Under the pieces are notes generated by a model, which ran no database searches, was not told where the DNA came from, and saw only the letters and a list, made by a program, of their open reading frames with translations. Made by a program: the position numbers and the translations under genes. This document shows positions 1 through 11,702 of a stretch of DNA of 64,000 bases, piece by piece; the stretch's first letter is position 1; each line of letters opens with the position of its first letter. Source of the DNA: Furcasterigmium furcatum (taxonomy: Eukaryota > Ascomycota > Sordariomycetes > Glomerellales > Plectosphaerellaceae); the NCBI GenBank assembly GCA_001599815.1, contig BCIA01000006.1, positions 1,862,961-1,926,960 of the forward strand. Reading direction: 5' to 3'.

Positions 1-360
1 GGCCTAAAGGAAAGGCTCAGCAAGGACAACGCATCAAAGGAATTATTCCCGACCAAACCAAGTACGTCGGGCAGCGGGCATATGGACAGACTGGATGCTG
101 CTGAAGAGGCAACACGTCTCATGAGGAAGAACCTTTCCGTGCAGGAAGAGCAGGGCGACTCTGGCGACCTTTTCAGTATCAGAGGCACTGCAGACCGCAA
201 GGGGCGACAATCCGGCTTCGCGATCAAGGGCGCGGCAAATGCCAAGGTCACGGAGCTTTTTCCGGCCAAGTTTGGCCAGAACACAGGCAAGGAGCTTTTC
301 ACCGACAAGCTGGAGGGTCGGACGCGGCAGAGGAAGAAGGCAGAGGACCTGTTCTACTGA
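1..360 (+). CDS. C-terminal part of an uncharacterised protein with ELFP-type repeats (5' end outside window)
   Basis: The frame is open from the first base to the TGA at 358-360, giving 119 residues, so the true start lies upstream of the window. The tail carries recurring short motifs, K-E-L-F-P, T-E-L-F-P and G-K-E-L-F, separated by polar, Gly/Lys/Arg-rich linkers, and ends in a basic stretch followed by AEDLFY. This looks like a disordered basic tail with repeated short linear motifs, as found in fungal nucleic-acid-binding proteins. No folded domain is visible in this fragment and I do not recognise the family. The next gene starts 535 bp downstream on the same strand. Confidence is high that this is coding and low for any function. 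Confidence 0.75.
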   Translation, partial: GLKERLSKDNASKELFPTKPSTSGSGHMDRLDAAEEATRLMRKNLSVQEEQGDSGDLFSIRGTADRKGRQSGFAIKGAANAKVTELFPAKFGQNTGKELFTDKLEGRTRQRKKAEDLFY

Positions 361-894
361 TCATGTGGTCAGGGGCTGGGAGCAGATAGGGCGTTCGGTG
401 CGCTTTCACCTCCCTAGGTAGGTAGAAGTGTGTCCGCTAGGCCATGAAGCTGTTGGAATATAGCAGAATGTCGTCCGAATGTCATCCGCGAACCCAATAC
501 AATGGAAGGCAACGGCGCGTCTCGGCTACCATGCGTTCCAGGTTACGGTGAGTGTTGGCCGGATTCCTGGGCAGGTGCACTCAACTGATTCATCATCAGA
601 CGGGGTTCCCCAGTAGTGGACAGCCAAGGCTCCTTCCCTCGGTGCGGCTCTTGCCCTCCATATTTCCAAGGCAGGCAGGCCATCCAGATCACGGTGTTAG
701 CCCTTTCTTCTGGCAGCACCTTACCGGGCAGTTTTCACGTTCACAACTCCGCGGAAAAGCCACGCGTTTTACTCGTGGTAGAAATCGGCAGCCAACGATC
801 CCATCACACATCCGACTTCGCTATTCTGATTTTCGTTTTGACTTGACGCCCGATTCATGTTGGACCGCCAACAGTAGCGGGACCGTTCGTCAGT
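361..894. other. intergenic: 3' end of first gene and promoter of next
   Basis: No credible coding region. It begins with the 3' flank of the upstream gene and contains a cctaggtaggtag motif at about 411-423, a palindromic element recurring in intergenic DNA across this window. The remainder should hold the promoter and 5' UTR of the gene starting at 895. Confidence 0.5.
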
Positions 895-2749
895 ATGTCG
901 GACTGGCTGCGACACTTCCAGAAGCCGTGCAAGGCACCAGCCCCGGATGCAAGGGCGACTCGAAGCCAGGAGAACGTCTCGACCCCCAACCGGCCCCTTG
1001 GCCTGTTTCGTCCCTCGAGCTATACCAGCCTGGCGTCTGCGGCCAGTGAATACTCGCCAAGCATCAATGGCACTATCGTGCCAGATCAAGATGCAGAGAG
1101 GTCATCATCTCCCGAGACGGGGCCCTACTATGATGCACAGCCCTCACCAACCGATATGCAAGACCTGTGGCATCGGCCTACCATCCAACAAATTATTGAT
1201 GCACTCTATGCCATCATGATGACCAAGTCCGTCAACGCGCCATTGCCTGTTGAGTATGACGTCTACATCCAGCACCTGCTGGAGGGATACGCCAACCTAT
1301 CCCGAGCCCTCCGAGACATGGAGGAGCTTGTCGCCGAAGAGAAAGAAACGAAATTGCGGAGCATGGAGGAGTTCACGAAGATGACCCAGGATTGGGAGCA
1401 GAAGGATGCTGACTACAGGGCCGAGATTCGGAGAATGGAGGTCTTGCTAGCCAACTCTGTCCCGGAGGGTGTCGAAGCCGTGATACTTGCCCGCTCGGGG
1501 AGCGTTGTCGACCGTAGCCTGGCTGAGTCGAGGAGGTTCCGAGCTCGCGTCAGCAAGGCCAGGGGGGAAGCCAGCGCTGGTGAGTTTTCTGCTACACTTT
1601 CCATCCCGATTTACATCCATGCTAAGGCCCTTCCCAGCCACCGAAGACTATGAGGACGATTTCAACAAGACCACGAGCTCCGGCTGTAGAAGCATCGTCG
1701 ACTCACCCAACAAGCCCTCTCAAAGATCGCACAAGACGATTTGTGAGTTATCCCCCGAGGTGGCACGTTGGTTCGCTGGTGCAGGTTGGTATAAGGGTGC
1801 TGACTCATCAGTGACCATGCGACGAAGCGTCAACCACCATGCAGACGAGGCTCTCAGTGAGAAGATGCGCCATCTACTCTCGAAAGGCAATGAGCGCAGA
1901 TCACCGAGTGCGAGACGTCGGGGACCAGCAGGAGAAGAGAACACAGTCGACCGACAAGGACACGGCAGCCATGCAGTCAACAACAAGGGCATTATACAAC
2001 AGGCACCAAGTGATCCCCGCAGTGTCGTTCCGGGACATAAAGACGTCAACCACTCTGCCGCGAGGTCAACTACCCACCAGGTATCGGATATGCCGTCCCT
2101 CGGGAATCCGGAGATGGAGACAATGGAACGGGCATTGAAGCGAGGCCACCGCCGGAGGTTTTCTTTTGACCCGGGTGAAGATGAACTGAGTCTACCCAAC
2201 TCATTTGGTCGCAGGGCTCCTGACATCGAGGGGTACAAGCTGGGCAGACTCTCAGAGGCGGCAAGTTCCATGGACGTCGCGTGCAACCTCTCCGAGCCCC
2301 AAACTGCGGCAACGCCACAGGGCAGGCTGACATCGATCGAATCGGACAACACCAGCGGCGCCGAGTGCATTTTGGCGAGACAAGGAGACAGCGAAGCCAC
2401 GCTCGCCACCCAAGTTGGGATGGTGAGCCATGACTCGACAAGCAGCAGGATAACCGCCATCCGAGTTCCAACTCCAACGCCGATATCCGATGAACGTGCC
2501 GACGCTCACGCCAACAGCGATTCGTCCCCCTCGTGTCTTGGTTCGACGGCCGGCTCAGGCATGGTTTGGTCTGCGAGGGGCGACCGTATGGATACGGAAG
2601 AGGCAAGGCGGGTGACGAAGTCCGTCCTGCTGGACGAGGTAGGCTTGGCAGCCCTTGCGGCACAGCGGGCGATGGCTCGGGACCGGTCGAGGGACGGCCC
2701 TGCGCTACTAAGAAGGAGCGAGAGCACTAGCGGCCACCACGAGAGTTAA
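895..2749 (+). CDS. Uncharacterised fungal protein with central coiled coil and long disordered C-terminus
   Basis: Predicted exons: 895-1579, 1638-1742 and 1812-2749 (575 aa). Intron 1 (58 bp, gtgagt to ttcccag) is required, because the two long frames join in phase only across it. Intron 2 (69 bp) has a gtgagt donor, gctgac branch point and catcag acceptor. It is a stop-free multiple of three, so its retention would add 23 residues. The N-terminal 90 residues are Ser/Pro-rich. About residues 90-200 are helical and charged, with runs such as MEELVAEEKETKLRSMEEF, suggesting a coiled coil. The rest is Arg/Ser-rich and disordered, with basic patches (RSPSARRRG, KRGHRRRFSF) that could be phosphorylation sites or a nuclear signal. 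I do not recognise a family. A cytoskeletal or signalling adaptor is possible but not shown. Confidence 0.7.
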
Positions 2750-5700
2750 AGTGTTGCCCCTTGGCCTCCTGTCGTACGATGCCAGGCCTGACTTGTCGGA
2801 CCATTGATCTGTAGCCCACAGAACTATCGGGGCGGCGGGTGGTTTGGCAACTAAAACAAATCACCTTTTGACTCGGCAATTAACGTGAGCAATTCAACGT
2901 CCAGGGACGCGCGCAACTCGAGGCGGCAGACGGATAGCTTTTCCTAGTGTGTGATCTATCGAGGCAGGTGGCATGATTCTCTGGAAATGGGCAGCCGGTC
3001 CTTACCACTTTTGCGACGTCGCGCGGATGAATGTGATGGGGCACCAGGTACTTTGCAATGTACCTACATACCTGCCTACTTGTGCAGGAGGTACTCGGTA
3101 GGCTGGCACAGAGTGAGATGAATAGTGGAACCGGACGCAACCGGCCGGAGCGCACAGTTGCAGGAGAAGCGTGGTGGCCCTGTGACGGACGGATAGAGGG
3201 GAGGCACCCTCTCGTGGCCGTGGCCCTCAATTCAGATTGACGGCCATCTCAATACACTGTTCATAAACTCCTGGTCCTTTTGATACCCATCTCGACTTCC
3301 CGCAGGGTAGGGAAGTACTCTGGCAGGTGACGGTACGGAAACTGGGGGCGGCGGATAAAGGGGATTAAGGTTCGATAAGCGAGCGTTTCGATCCAGATCG
3401 CTGGGACTTGTCGGAAGCGGGACAGCAAGTACTGTACTGTACGAGTAAGGTCCAACGAGCGTTACGTATCGTCTTACGCATCGGGGGGCCGGCTCGCGAT
3501 GATGGGTTGTATCGGCAGCGACTGGTTCTAGACCCGGCGGAATACAGTACACAATAGCTCATGTGCTTGAACAAGCGTCAGCGTGCTACTGTGTGTGCTG
3601 TGGCCGCCTTCGATAAAGATTGCCTGACAGGAAGCGTCGCTTGCGGCGTAAGCCTCAGTCAAATGTACCTGTATGTATGATGCAATCGACTCTCTCCAAC
3701 TGGACCTGGAACTCGGGTGGGATCGGCCACCGACGAAAGTTTCCAGAAGTCCGGCGCGCGCGCGCAGACAGACGTTGAATCCGTCCTCGTCAAGGGGCAG
3801 GGCAGGGTGCAAGGGTTCGGCTCGCATTCGGGAGTTCCTGAAGCGTTGTTTAGACGAAAACGGCATGCAGCAAGTATGGTCTTTTCGGCCTTGCAGGATC
3901 CTCTGCATCATATAAAGCCGGGCCGGGTCTTCTGGATGTCGGCCGTTTTGTCGGCCGTGTTCCAGAATCTGCCTCCATGATCCGCATCCGTGTGCGAAGG
4001 AACCAAGAGCAACGCCGTGCTGCTGCTGACGACGATCGACACGCATTGGTTGAAACAGTGAGGTGACGTTTCGCCGAGCACCCACCCGAGCGACTCGTCA
4101 TCCCAGAAGACGCGATCTACCGGAAGTTCCCCTATCAACTGTCAACCTATGCACAACAACTATTGCGCGGTCAGCAGTTAAGCAGGTTGGCAGGTTGGCA
4201 GTGGCAGGTAAGGGGGCGAGAGGGCTGTGACTCCAGCTTGCTTCGGGGGCGGCGCTGGCGTGCGTGTCCAGTATGCAGCGCAAAGCTTGATCAGCGTTGA
4301 ACCCCGATCTTGACGCGACGCCGCCGCGACAGGGTGCGGTGTGACTGTCGATCGGCACGTTAATCGTCACTCTGTACCCTCATGCATATGTCATGATCTT
4401 CAGTGAAAGTACGGCGGGCCCTCAGCACCCGAACCGCCGTGGCCCGTTTGGCTGTTCACAGCGGTCAACGTTATCCACCTAAGGGGGGTGTTGCATTCGG
4501 GGGAGAGGGGAGTATCGCCGGATTTGAGGACGCGAGGACACTCTCCATGTTCATGCGCCCAGCCAGCATGCCCGCAACATGGGCACACTGCCGTCAGGCT
4601 TGAACAGGCAGACCCTTGCCCTGGCGATTAGCATGCCAATTCTAGTCCGCGAGAGGCCGAGGGGTATAATAGGGGCCTTGACTTGTATGCCCTGCGTCTT
4701 CCAGTGTTCCGGGCTGGCTCGTGCATTTCATGCGCACCGCCCGCGCAAGCCTGGCAACCTGGGTCACCTTGCCAGTGATTAGGTGGGAGGCGTGATGAGA
4801 TGAGATCAACGAGCTGAAGGCGGGCTTGTTAGCGGTGACGAAACCCGAGATTTGCATACTCGGACTGACCAGGGGGTTCTCAGCTGGGCAATGATGAATG
4901 CCAACGATGCATGCTTTTTTGCTGGTCCAACGGGCGGCAGGGGGGCCGTCCAAGGGGGGGGGCGGGGCTGGCCCGTGGCCGTTGGGCATCTCGCCCGATC
5001 TCTGTCGGGCGTTACATGGAGCCCCATGGCCGAGATGATGTGCAGCGAGCATACCGAAGGGGGGGACTTCATTTCTCAGGCGAGGAAAGACGTCCTGTGG
5101 GGTGCATTTATTTGGTCCCAATAACACTCTCTCCCAACGTAGTGAGGGGATCGGAAAAAGTCTGATCGATCTGACCTGTCCAGAAACTTGTGATCTTCAG
5201 CCGTTTCGTCCCATCGATGGGGATCTCCGAGGCACATGCATCTATGCATGCATGCTCTGTCTCCCAACCCATGGGCCGTGTGCCGAGTCTTCATGTTTCG
5301 TCCTCAGGTTGTTCACTCCCACACTCCTTGCCTCTGGTAGATTGTTTGATTGGATCATCTCAGCTTGGGGCCCTTTCGATACATACATACCCTACGCGCC
5401 CATCACCATCATCGCTTGCGTATGTGGGTTGGTACGTAGTTGGTAGGCTGGTTTTCGGAGAGGGCTTCTTCCGAAGTCAATCACCGGCCGGGGTATTGTG
5501 GACAGGGACCTCTCATTAACAAACTGCCCTAGGGTACCCTGAAAATGATCATCCGCCTGTCTACTTCCTCCCAGACAAGAAGAAAAAGGAACTACGCACT
5601 GCCTACTCAGATTTAACCCTTCAGTCGCCTTGGCTCTGCCCAGGTCACACGGAAGGTATCTGAAGCTGTGATACTGGTGCGGTGCTTCTTGAGACATGTG

Positions 5701-5978
5701 GGATTGAAATATTGGTTGTTCGCCAGAGTTTGGCTTGGGATTGTTTTGTATGTATGTATTACGGCTCATTCTCCAAGCGCTAACTCCATCTCGGGAAGAC
5801 CTCCAGACTCCGGTGACCAAAAACACTGGGGTATCCCGACGGTTGTGTACAGTTCCTCTCAAAAACCGAATGATGTGCTCGTCCCACCGTCCGCGAGATA
5901 CAAGGAAAGGAGTGCCAACGATCGCTGTGCATGGCAATGTACTGGTTCATGTGGTGGCGTATGGTCCGCGGGGATTAA
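2750..5978. other. 3.2-kb intergenic region between convergent genes
   Basis: It lies between the 3' end of the coiled-coil gene (+) and the 3' end of flbD (-). I read all frames. The longest open stretches (for example 3528-4085 minus) show no domain, no conserved run and no supporting splice pattern, so I call no protein. There are TACCTACATACC-type motifs near 3057-3077 and G-rich runs near 4940-4970. A non-coding transcript is possible but nothing in the sequence proves one. Confidence 0.4.
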
Positions 5979-6860
5979 TTAAATAAGCATCTCGCCGATA
6001 TCCATCCTCTTGTCTTTCCCTTGCGGCGTCGAGTCCTGAGCATGTGGCCCCGGTACTGAATCCATTGGGGAGCTAGGTGCCGTGGACAATTGAGATGATG
6101 TCGAGAATGCTGGGGGTGGCCAGTGACTCGAGTCGGGACCAGACTCGGTTCGCTCGCCGCCGAGCAAAGAGTCCACGCCCGGAAGCGAGCGAGGCTGGGT
6201 ATCGCAGTTTAACGGGGGTAACTGCAAAGAGAAGGTCGTTGTGTAACTGGATGCCGAGTCCGAGTGTGCAGAGGCATCGGCGTCCAGGGCATCGCTTCGA
6301 GGGGATGCCCCCGCGGTCGAGCTTGGAGAGGGAACCGAGGACTCGCTGTGATAACCCCCATAGCCATGCTGCAGGTAGGCGGGAGAGGTGGGAGATGGCA
6401 GTGGGTGCCTGCCATAGGGATCGAGGTGGGGATGGATGGAAAGCGAGTGTTGTGGGCGATAGAGCGGGGATGACTGGTGGTCATATCTGCCGTCGTCGCA
6501 GTGGCCTTGGGAGTGATGGGTCCTCCTCCTGTCGCTCCTCCGCCGGCGGTTTTGGTTACCATTCCACCAGTTCTTGACAGCGTTGTCGCTTCGGCCGTTG
6601 AGGTGCCGTGCGATTTCTGCCCAGCGCTTCCCATTCTGAGCCACCAGCTGGTTGATCTTCTCGCCCTCCTCTGCCGAGATTGGTTCGTGATTCAGCGTCG
6701 GCTTGAGATTCTGGTGATAACGTTCCCTGCATTGCTTGGGGGTTCGGGATCCCAGGGCCTGGGAAACACGAACCCAGTTCGAAGGACCTTGCTCCGTGAC
6801 AAGTGTTTTCAGAAACGCATCTTCCTGCTGGGACCAAGGACCTCTTCGATGTGACGACAT
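5979..6860 (-). CDS. flbD: FlbD/RCA-1-type R2R3 Myb transcription factor (conidiation regulator)
   Basis: Single exon, 293 aa. Two Myb repeats occupy about residues 4-105. The first carries W-S-Q-Q-E-D and SNWVRVSQALGSRTPKQCRE, followed by RYHQNLKP. The second carries GKRWAEIARHLNGRSDNAVK then NWWNGNQNRR, including the regularly spaced tryptophans. The rest is Ser/Pro/His-rich, ending in MDIGEMLI. This matches the FlbD (Aspergillus) / RCA-1 (Neurospora) family, nuclear DNA-binding proteins that promote asexual sporulation upstream of brlA in Aspergillus. I start at the ATG at 6860 because the family begins M-S-S-H-R-R-G-P-W. The frame stays open upstream to an ATG at 7070, which would add 70 unconserved residues, more likely 5' leader. 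The 4.8 kb without a gene upstream fits a heavily regulated developmental gene. Confidence 0.92.
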   Translation of the reverse strand: MSSHRRGPWSQQEDAFLKTLVTEQGPSNWVRVSQALGSRTPKQCRERYHQNLKPTLNHEPISAEEGEKINQLVAQNGKRWAEIARHLNGRSDNAVKNWWNGNQNRRRRSDRRRTHHSQGHCDDGRYDHQSSPLYRPQHSLSIHPHLDPYGRHPLPSPTSPAYLQHGYGGYHSESSVPSPSSTAGASPRSDALDADASAHSDSASSYTTTFSLQLPPLNCDTQPRSLPGVDSLLGGERTESGPDSSHWPPPAFSTSSQLSTAPSSPMDSVPGPHAQDSTPQGKDKRMDIGEMLI

Positions 6861-9800
6861 GGTCGGGAGACACGCCCGGCCCAGGGTGTATATAGACGAG
6901 GGTGGGTGAGCAGCAGGCCGTAGCCTCAGTGTGTTTCTCTCCCCGAGAAGGGCTGGCGAGCTGTAAGGTTGGAGGGGAAAGGTGGTCGAACCGCCGCCAA
7001 TGTCGATGTATCGGTTGAGGGGGCGCTGGTATCGGCGTACAGCGGGGATGGCGGTTGAGGCGCGGGACACGATCTTAAAAGTGTAGCAGCGCAGGAAGTT
7101 GTCGAGGCGATAATATCACTCGGGCATGAAGCAGCCAATATAACGAAAGCAGAGGCTGGCTGCTCAAACTTGCCAGAGAAGTTACGAGGCGTCGAGGCTT
7201 TGATGCGTAGCAAGATGGGACGGATGGAGCGAGTATCAGATAAGTGAAGGAAGGGAGGCGCAGCGCCTTGCATGGATGGGGGCGCTCGTACTGTTTTGTA
7301 GAAGGCGCAAGGAGATGCAGGAGAGACTTAAACAAGGGGACCTGGTTGCGCGTTTACGAAGAGTTGACCAAGAGCGGACAGGATCCAAGCAACGACGACG
7401 GCGGCAAGCGGCCGAAGAGAGCTTGTCGGTTCCGGGGGGGTGGGTAGAGACTGACTGACTGCCTGGGATCCCCTCTACGGATCCAGCCATGACAGAGGAC
7501 CCACCTCCTGCTCGACGAGGCGTGAGGACGCCCGGGCTCGACAAAGCCACGGGCTCCATCAGAGACCTCTAGCCCGGTCGTAGCGCGCTTGTCTCGAGGG
7601 GTGCCACCTACGGATCGGGCCAAGCAGAGTTTCTGCTGGCGACCTGGGGCTAGGATGGTCCCAGTTCGAGGGGGAGCCTGGCATGGAACGACCGGGGGAG
7701 GTCTCGATCGCACTTAGCCCGTCGGCCAGCCAGTCCCCTGGAGCGAGCGTCAGAGACATACATACTTGCATACCTAAGCGTGAGTCCATCCGGTACAGTA
7801 CACACTGGCGTGTGCGTGTCCGCGTGCGAGCGAGTGCAGGAGGTTCGGGACCGGGGGCTGGGGAGGCATGAATGCTGGGTACAGTACTATCCTGAGGCGT
7901 GGCTTGCGTACTTAGGTACTCGATGTCGAAAGCAGCGGCTGGTGGGGTGGGTAAGCATCGTGATGCCTCTTGTTTTGATGATGGCGTCCGAGGTGCAAGC
8001 GTCGTGCCAGAAGCGACGGAGCGACCAGAGGGCGAAAGGTCCGATTGGAAAGAGGGCCGACTGTGACGAGAACGGCGGCGGTACCAGGTGGCAGCAACGG
8101 TGAGTGCGAAGGGGCGGCGGGNCTTTTCGTCTGGTGCGCACCAAGATCGCCGACGCCGTTGACAGTTGCGGTGCGCATCCGTGGTCCGCGTTCCCAGCAT
8201 CGAGAGCGGTTGCAGGGTTGCTCGCAGATCGTAGCCGGGGTCCCATGTTTTCCGCGGCTCAGGTTGTTTGCATTGTTGGCCGCGGGTTGATGACCGGGGG
8301 GGGGGAGGGTGCGTGTTTTCGTGAAGGGTGTGAGGGCAGCGGCGCTGGGGGCGTGGCCCGTGTCTGGAAAGTCTCAGCTCGGGCTGGCTTGAGCCTAGGG
8401 GTTCGGAAGCAGCTGAACACGCGCAATGGCGGCGATCATGGCAGCTCCTCTTTCGTGGAATGGATGGATGGGGGAGGACCGTTTATGACGGATTGTGGGA
8501 GCTGGCCCCCGGGGGTTGCCGAATTGAACATGTGTTGGAAGAGACGAAAGCCCGTCAAGGTTACTCTTACGGAGGTACCTACGTACCTATTTGCCAGCCC
8601 TCACGGTCAATGCCAACTGTCGGACAGGCTGCTGGCGGGCTGCCAGGACAGCAAATGCAGAGCAGCATAGGTAGGTCGGTGGCAGTTGGAGACACCTCAG
8701 TCCGGGAAGCGAATGGGAGAAGCACGCCGAAAAGAACAGGAGTCAGCAGCGATTGAGGCTTGGAAGTAGCAGACAGGAGGTCGAAGCCCGGAAGAGTCGA
8801 GGCCTAGAACGGGCGGCCTGCTAGCCACGAGGGAGGGACGGGACACGCCAGCCCTACTGCAAGTACAGCACCTCCCTCCTTCCGCACCTAGGTAGCTGGG
8901 TGGGGACGGCGCGCCCGCGGCGCACGCTGTACTTCAGTAAGTGAGACCCCAACGTTTGAGAAGGGGCAGAGGGGCGCCCGGTACCGGCAACACCGGTCAT
9001 GTCCAACATTTGGCTGAGACGCACTTCCACGCCGCGCAGGCACAGTTCTTGCTTCCATTGGACGTTTCTCGCGTGGTTGAAGCCCTTGTCTGGGTTGATG
9101 GCATCCATCAGAGGCGCTCTCTCTCTATGCGTGTATCTGTGTCTCCCACTCAGCCGATGAAGTGCATACCTACCAACCACCTACGTATGGATATGGATGA
9201 GGGGATGGGAGCCACGCCTCCTCCACGCTCCCAGTCCCATGTTCACGGTTCCAGACGTTGCATCTTGGTACTACCTCAGCGCGTACGTTCCATCTTGTGC
9301 GACTTTGCTTGTTGTAGGAACTCGGACAGTGGTCATAATCGGTGCGCCATGGAGGATGGTGGGAAAAGAACCAACTGTCTTCCTAGTCGGAGTAGCGTTT
9401 TTCGCCCCCCCCCTCTTACGTCCGTAATGCACTGCAACCTCACGTCCCATTTAATCAATACTCGAACATCGCCTGCCTGGAGTCTTGGAGAGAGCGAGAG
9501 GCCCCTGTAGGGGAACGCTCACTGGACAGGCGGGCCATCCCTGTCCATCCGCGGGGACAACCCGTGCTGATCACTGGCGGGAGGCTTGGGCCCGAGCCAG
9601 TCCGCTGGGATCGCTTTTGAGTGGACAGAAAACCACCCAGCTTGATAGGCTGTGGTCCTGGTGAGTCTTCTCCTCCTTCACGCAGCGTCAGCCAGCCATT
9701 GATCGATGCAGTCGACGGTCTACCTACCTTGCTACCTTACCTACCTAGGTTGCTAGGTAGGCAATGGGCAATGCAGGTATTGCGGCCACAGCTGACCGGG

Positions 9801-11702
9801 CGGGAGATTTCTCTCCCGCCCGCCCGTCCGCCCCCCTTGCCCTCCCCTGCCTTGCTCCTCCCCTTGACCTGACATGGACCCGACCTCCGACGCGCATTAG
9901 CCGGGCCCGGCCGTTTGGCTTGCGAGACCCTCACGTCCTACCGTCCGAGCCCACCGGCTGCCCTAGCCACGATGGTGCCATGCAACGTCCACCCGGTGTC
10001 TTGGCCGCTCAACGGTGTTCCTGGGTGGCGACCGCTCGAGACTCTCTCTCCTGCCTGTCTGGCTGCCTGCCCACTTGCCCACATGGTGACCTGGCCCGCC
10101 ATGCGTCCCAGCTCCCCTCCTGCCAGAAGGCTAGCCTCTTCTTGGACAAGCCAGGCGAAAGAGATCACGCCCTGCCTCACCGCAGTCCATAGCCCGTGTT
10201 CCAAAACCCTGGGTCTCGCCCCAGGTGCGCTAGTCACCTCCCTCGGGCCTAGTCGTCTGCGCCGAGTATGTACCAACCGTCCAACGTTGTGCTGTCCCTG
10301 TACTTGTTTGTTTTCGCCCTTGCTTTCCTCAATCGCGCGCGCCACGCGACAGACAGCTGAACCATCTCGGTCCCGATCCGGCGGTCTACCGAGCCGCTAG
10401 CCCTCTCACCAGCGCCTGGATCTAATTAGGCCGTCGCCGAATTGGGCACCCGCTCCGGGAGCATGATGCCCTGCCTGAAGCCACGTGTGCGTGCTGGCCC
10501 GGTGCCCATTCTGCTCCTTGCTGGGGAAGTGGCTGCGTCCTGGAGCGACCAGACATGCAGACCCTGCCGAGCACCGATTCCCAGTGTACTGCCGTCGCCG
10601 GCATCTCGGACGGCAGTTGCACAAGGAAAACCACGACCTGTTCGATCTAACACGATCCCGAGCGAAAGCTGAAGTCCTACCTACCCGATCGTGCCCTGTC
10701 GGGCGTCGCCTCCTCGTGGCATCTGGTTTCATCGAGCACCTGGGCTTGGGCTGGCTGGACCAGCTGGCCGTCCCTCTGGGGCCCGGGCTCTCACCGCCCC
10801 ATTGGCCAACGTACGAGCCGTTGTACCAATCTATTGGGACCGCATGCAACGGCCAGTCCGAGACCAACTAGCACGACCCCCTCAGCCCGAACCCCGAGGG
10901 CAGTTGGCAGTTGGCAGTGGAGGCCCCCCTCCCCCCGGCCCATTCCTCTGGACGCCCTCGGCCCCCTTGCCCCCTACCTGGGCCGCCGCCTGTTGTGCGA
11001 GCTGGGTCGACTCGCGCTGTGACAGATGCGGGAATGTGGGCGCGGGCTAGACAGAGACAGGCACTGGGAACACACGACGCTAACTCGGCACAGCACGCGG
11101 ATATCATGTTCTTTCAGAGACACGCAGCCACACAACCACACATCGAGAGACACAATCCATGGCGCACGAGGGGGCTCGAAAAGCACTCTGTGCCGTGTCC
11201 TCGCCTTCTTTGCTTCTGCCGCCGCCCACGTTGCGCAGCCGTGTGCCAGAGCGCAGGGAACTGAAGAACGCACACTCCCAGGGTTGAAGTCGAGACAGCT
11301 TGCTCGTGCACACCCGCCTTTGCGAGCAACTTCGTTCCTAGATGGGCTGCGTGTTTGCCTCTTGCTCTCGCCGAAACCAATCAAATAAAAACGACAAGAA
11401 ACATGCGTAGACCTCACCTCCCACTCGACGCGGGGAAAGAGTGTCTGGGGTATTGTATATGAACACAGAAAAGGGGCAAAGGGGGGAGAAACCAAGCAAG
11501 CAATAGCCCGAACGCCACGCCCAACCCACTCGGCTTGCATCAATTCTGACTGGACGAATGGCCCTGATCCCTTACTCTCTGGCAATGGTCGAGCGTCTGT
11601 TTCACTGTCATCCAACGGGGAGACTGAATCCCAAGTCGAGTGTCGCAGGTGCCTGCAGGACAACAGGCACAACAGTCGTGATACGACGCGGTGGGCGGGG
11701 CC
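6861..11702. promoter_or_regulatory. 4.8-kb gene-free region upstream of flbD
   Basis: Between the flbD start (6860, minus) and the stop of the O-GlcNAc transferase gene (11703, minus). Open frames here (for example 7559-8200 minus, 9915-10400 plus, 10974-11672 minus) are Cys/Ser/Pro/Arg-rich random-looking translations with no domain or splice logic, so I call none. The region contains repeated TACCTACGTACC and CCTAGGTAGG motifs (about 8574-8590, 8669-8676, 8886-8894, 9719-9760, 10677-10684), C-rich tracts near 9820-9860, and one ambiguous base at 8122. I infer it contains the flbD promoter and a long 5' leader. Its extent on the OGT side is mostly 3' UTR or spacer. Confidence 0.45.

Noticed and set aside
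3528..4085. 185-codon minus-strand open frame in the 3.2-kb spacer
   Set aside because: Translation lacks any conserved-looking block, and overlapping frames on both strands are equally open.
7559..8200. 213-codon minus-strand open frame upstream of flbD
   Set aside because: No recognisable motif, contains an ambiguous base, low-complexity Arg/Pro/Ser translation, and no splice context.
10974..11672. 232-codon minus-strand open frame downstream of the OGT gene
   Set aside because: Composition is Cys/Ser/Arg-rich and random-looking, with no domain. It lies in what should be the OGT 3' UTR, and GC-rich DNA produces such frames by chance.
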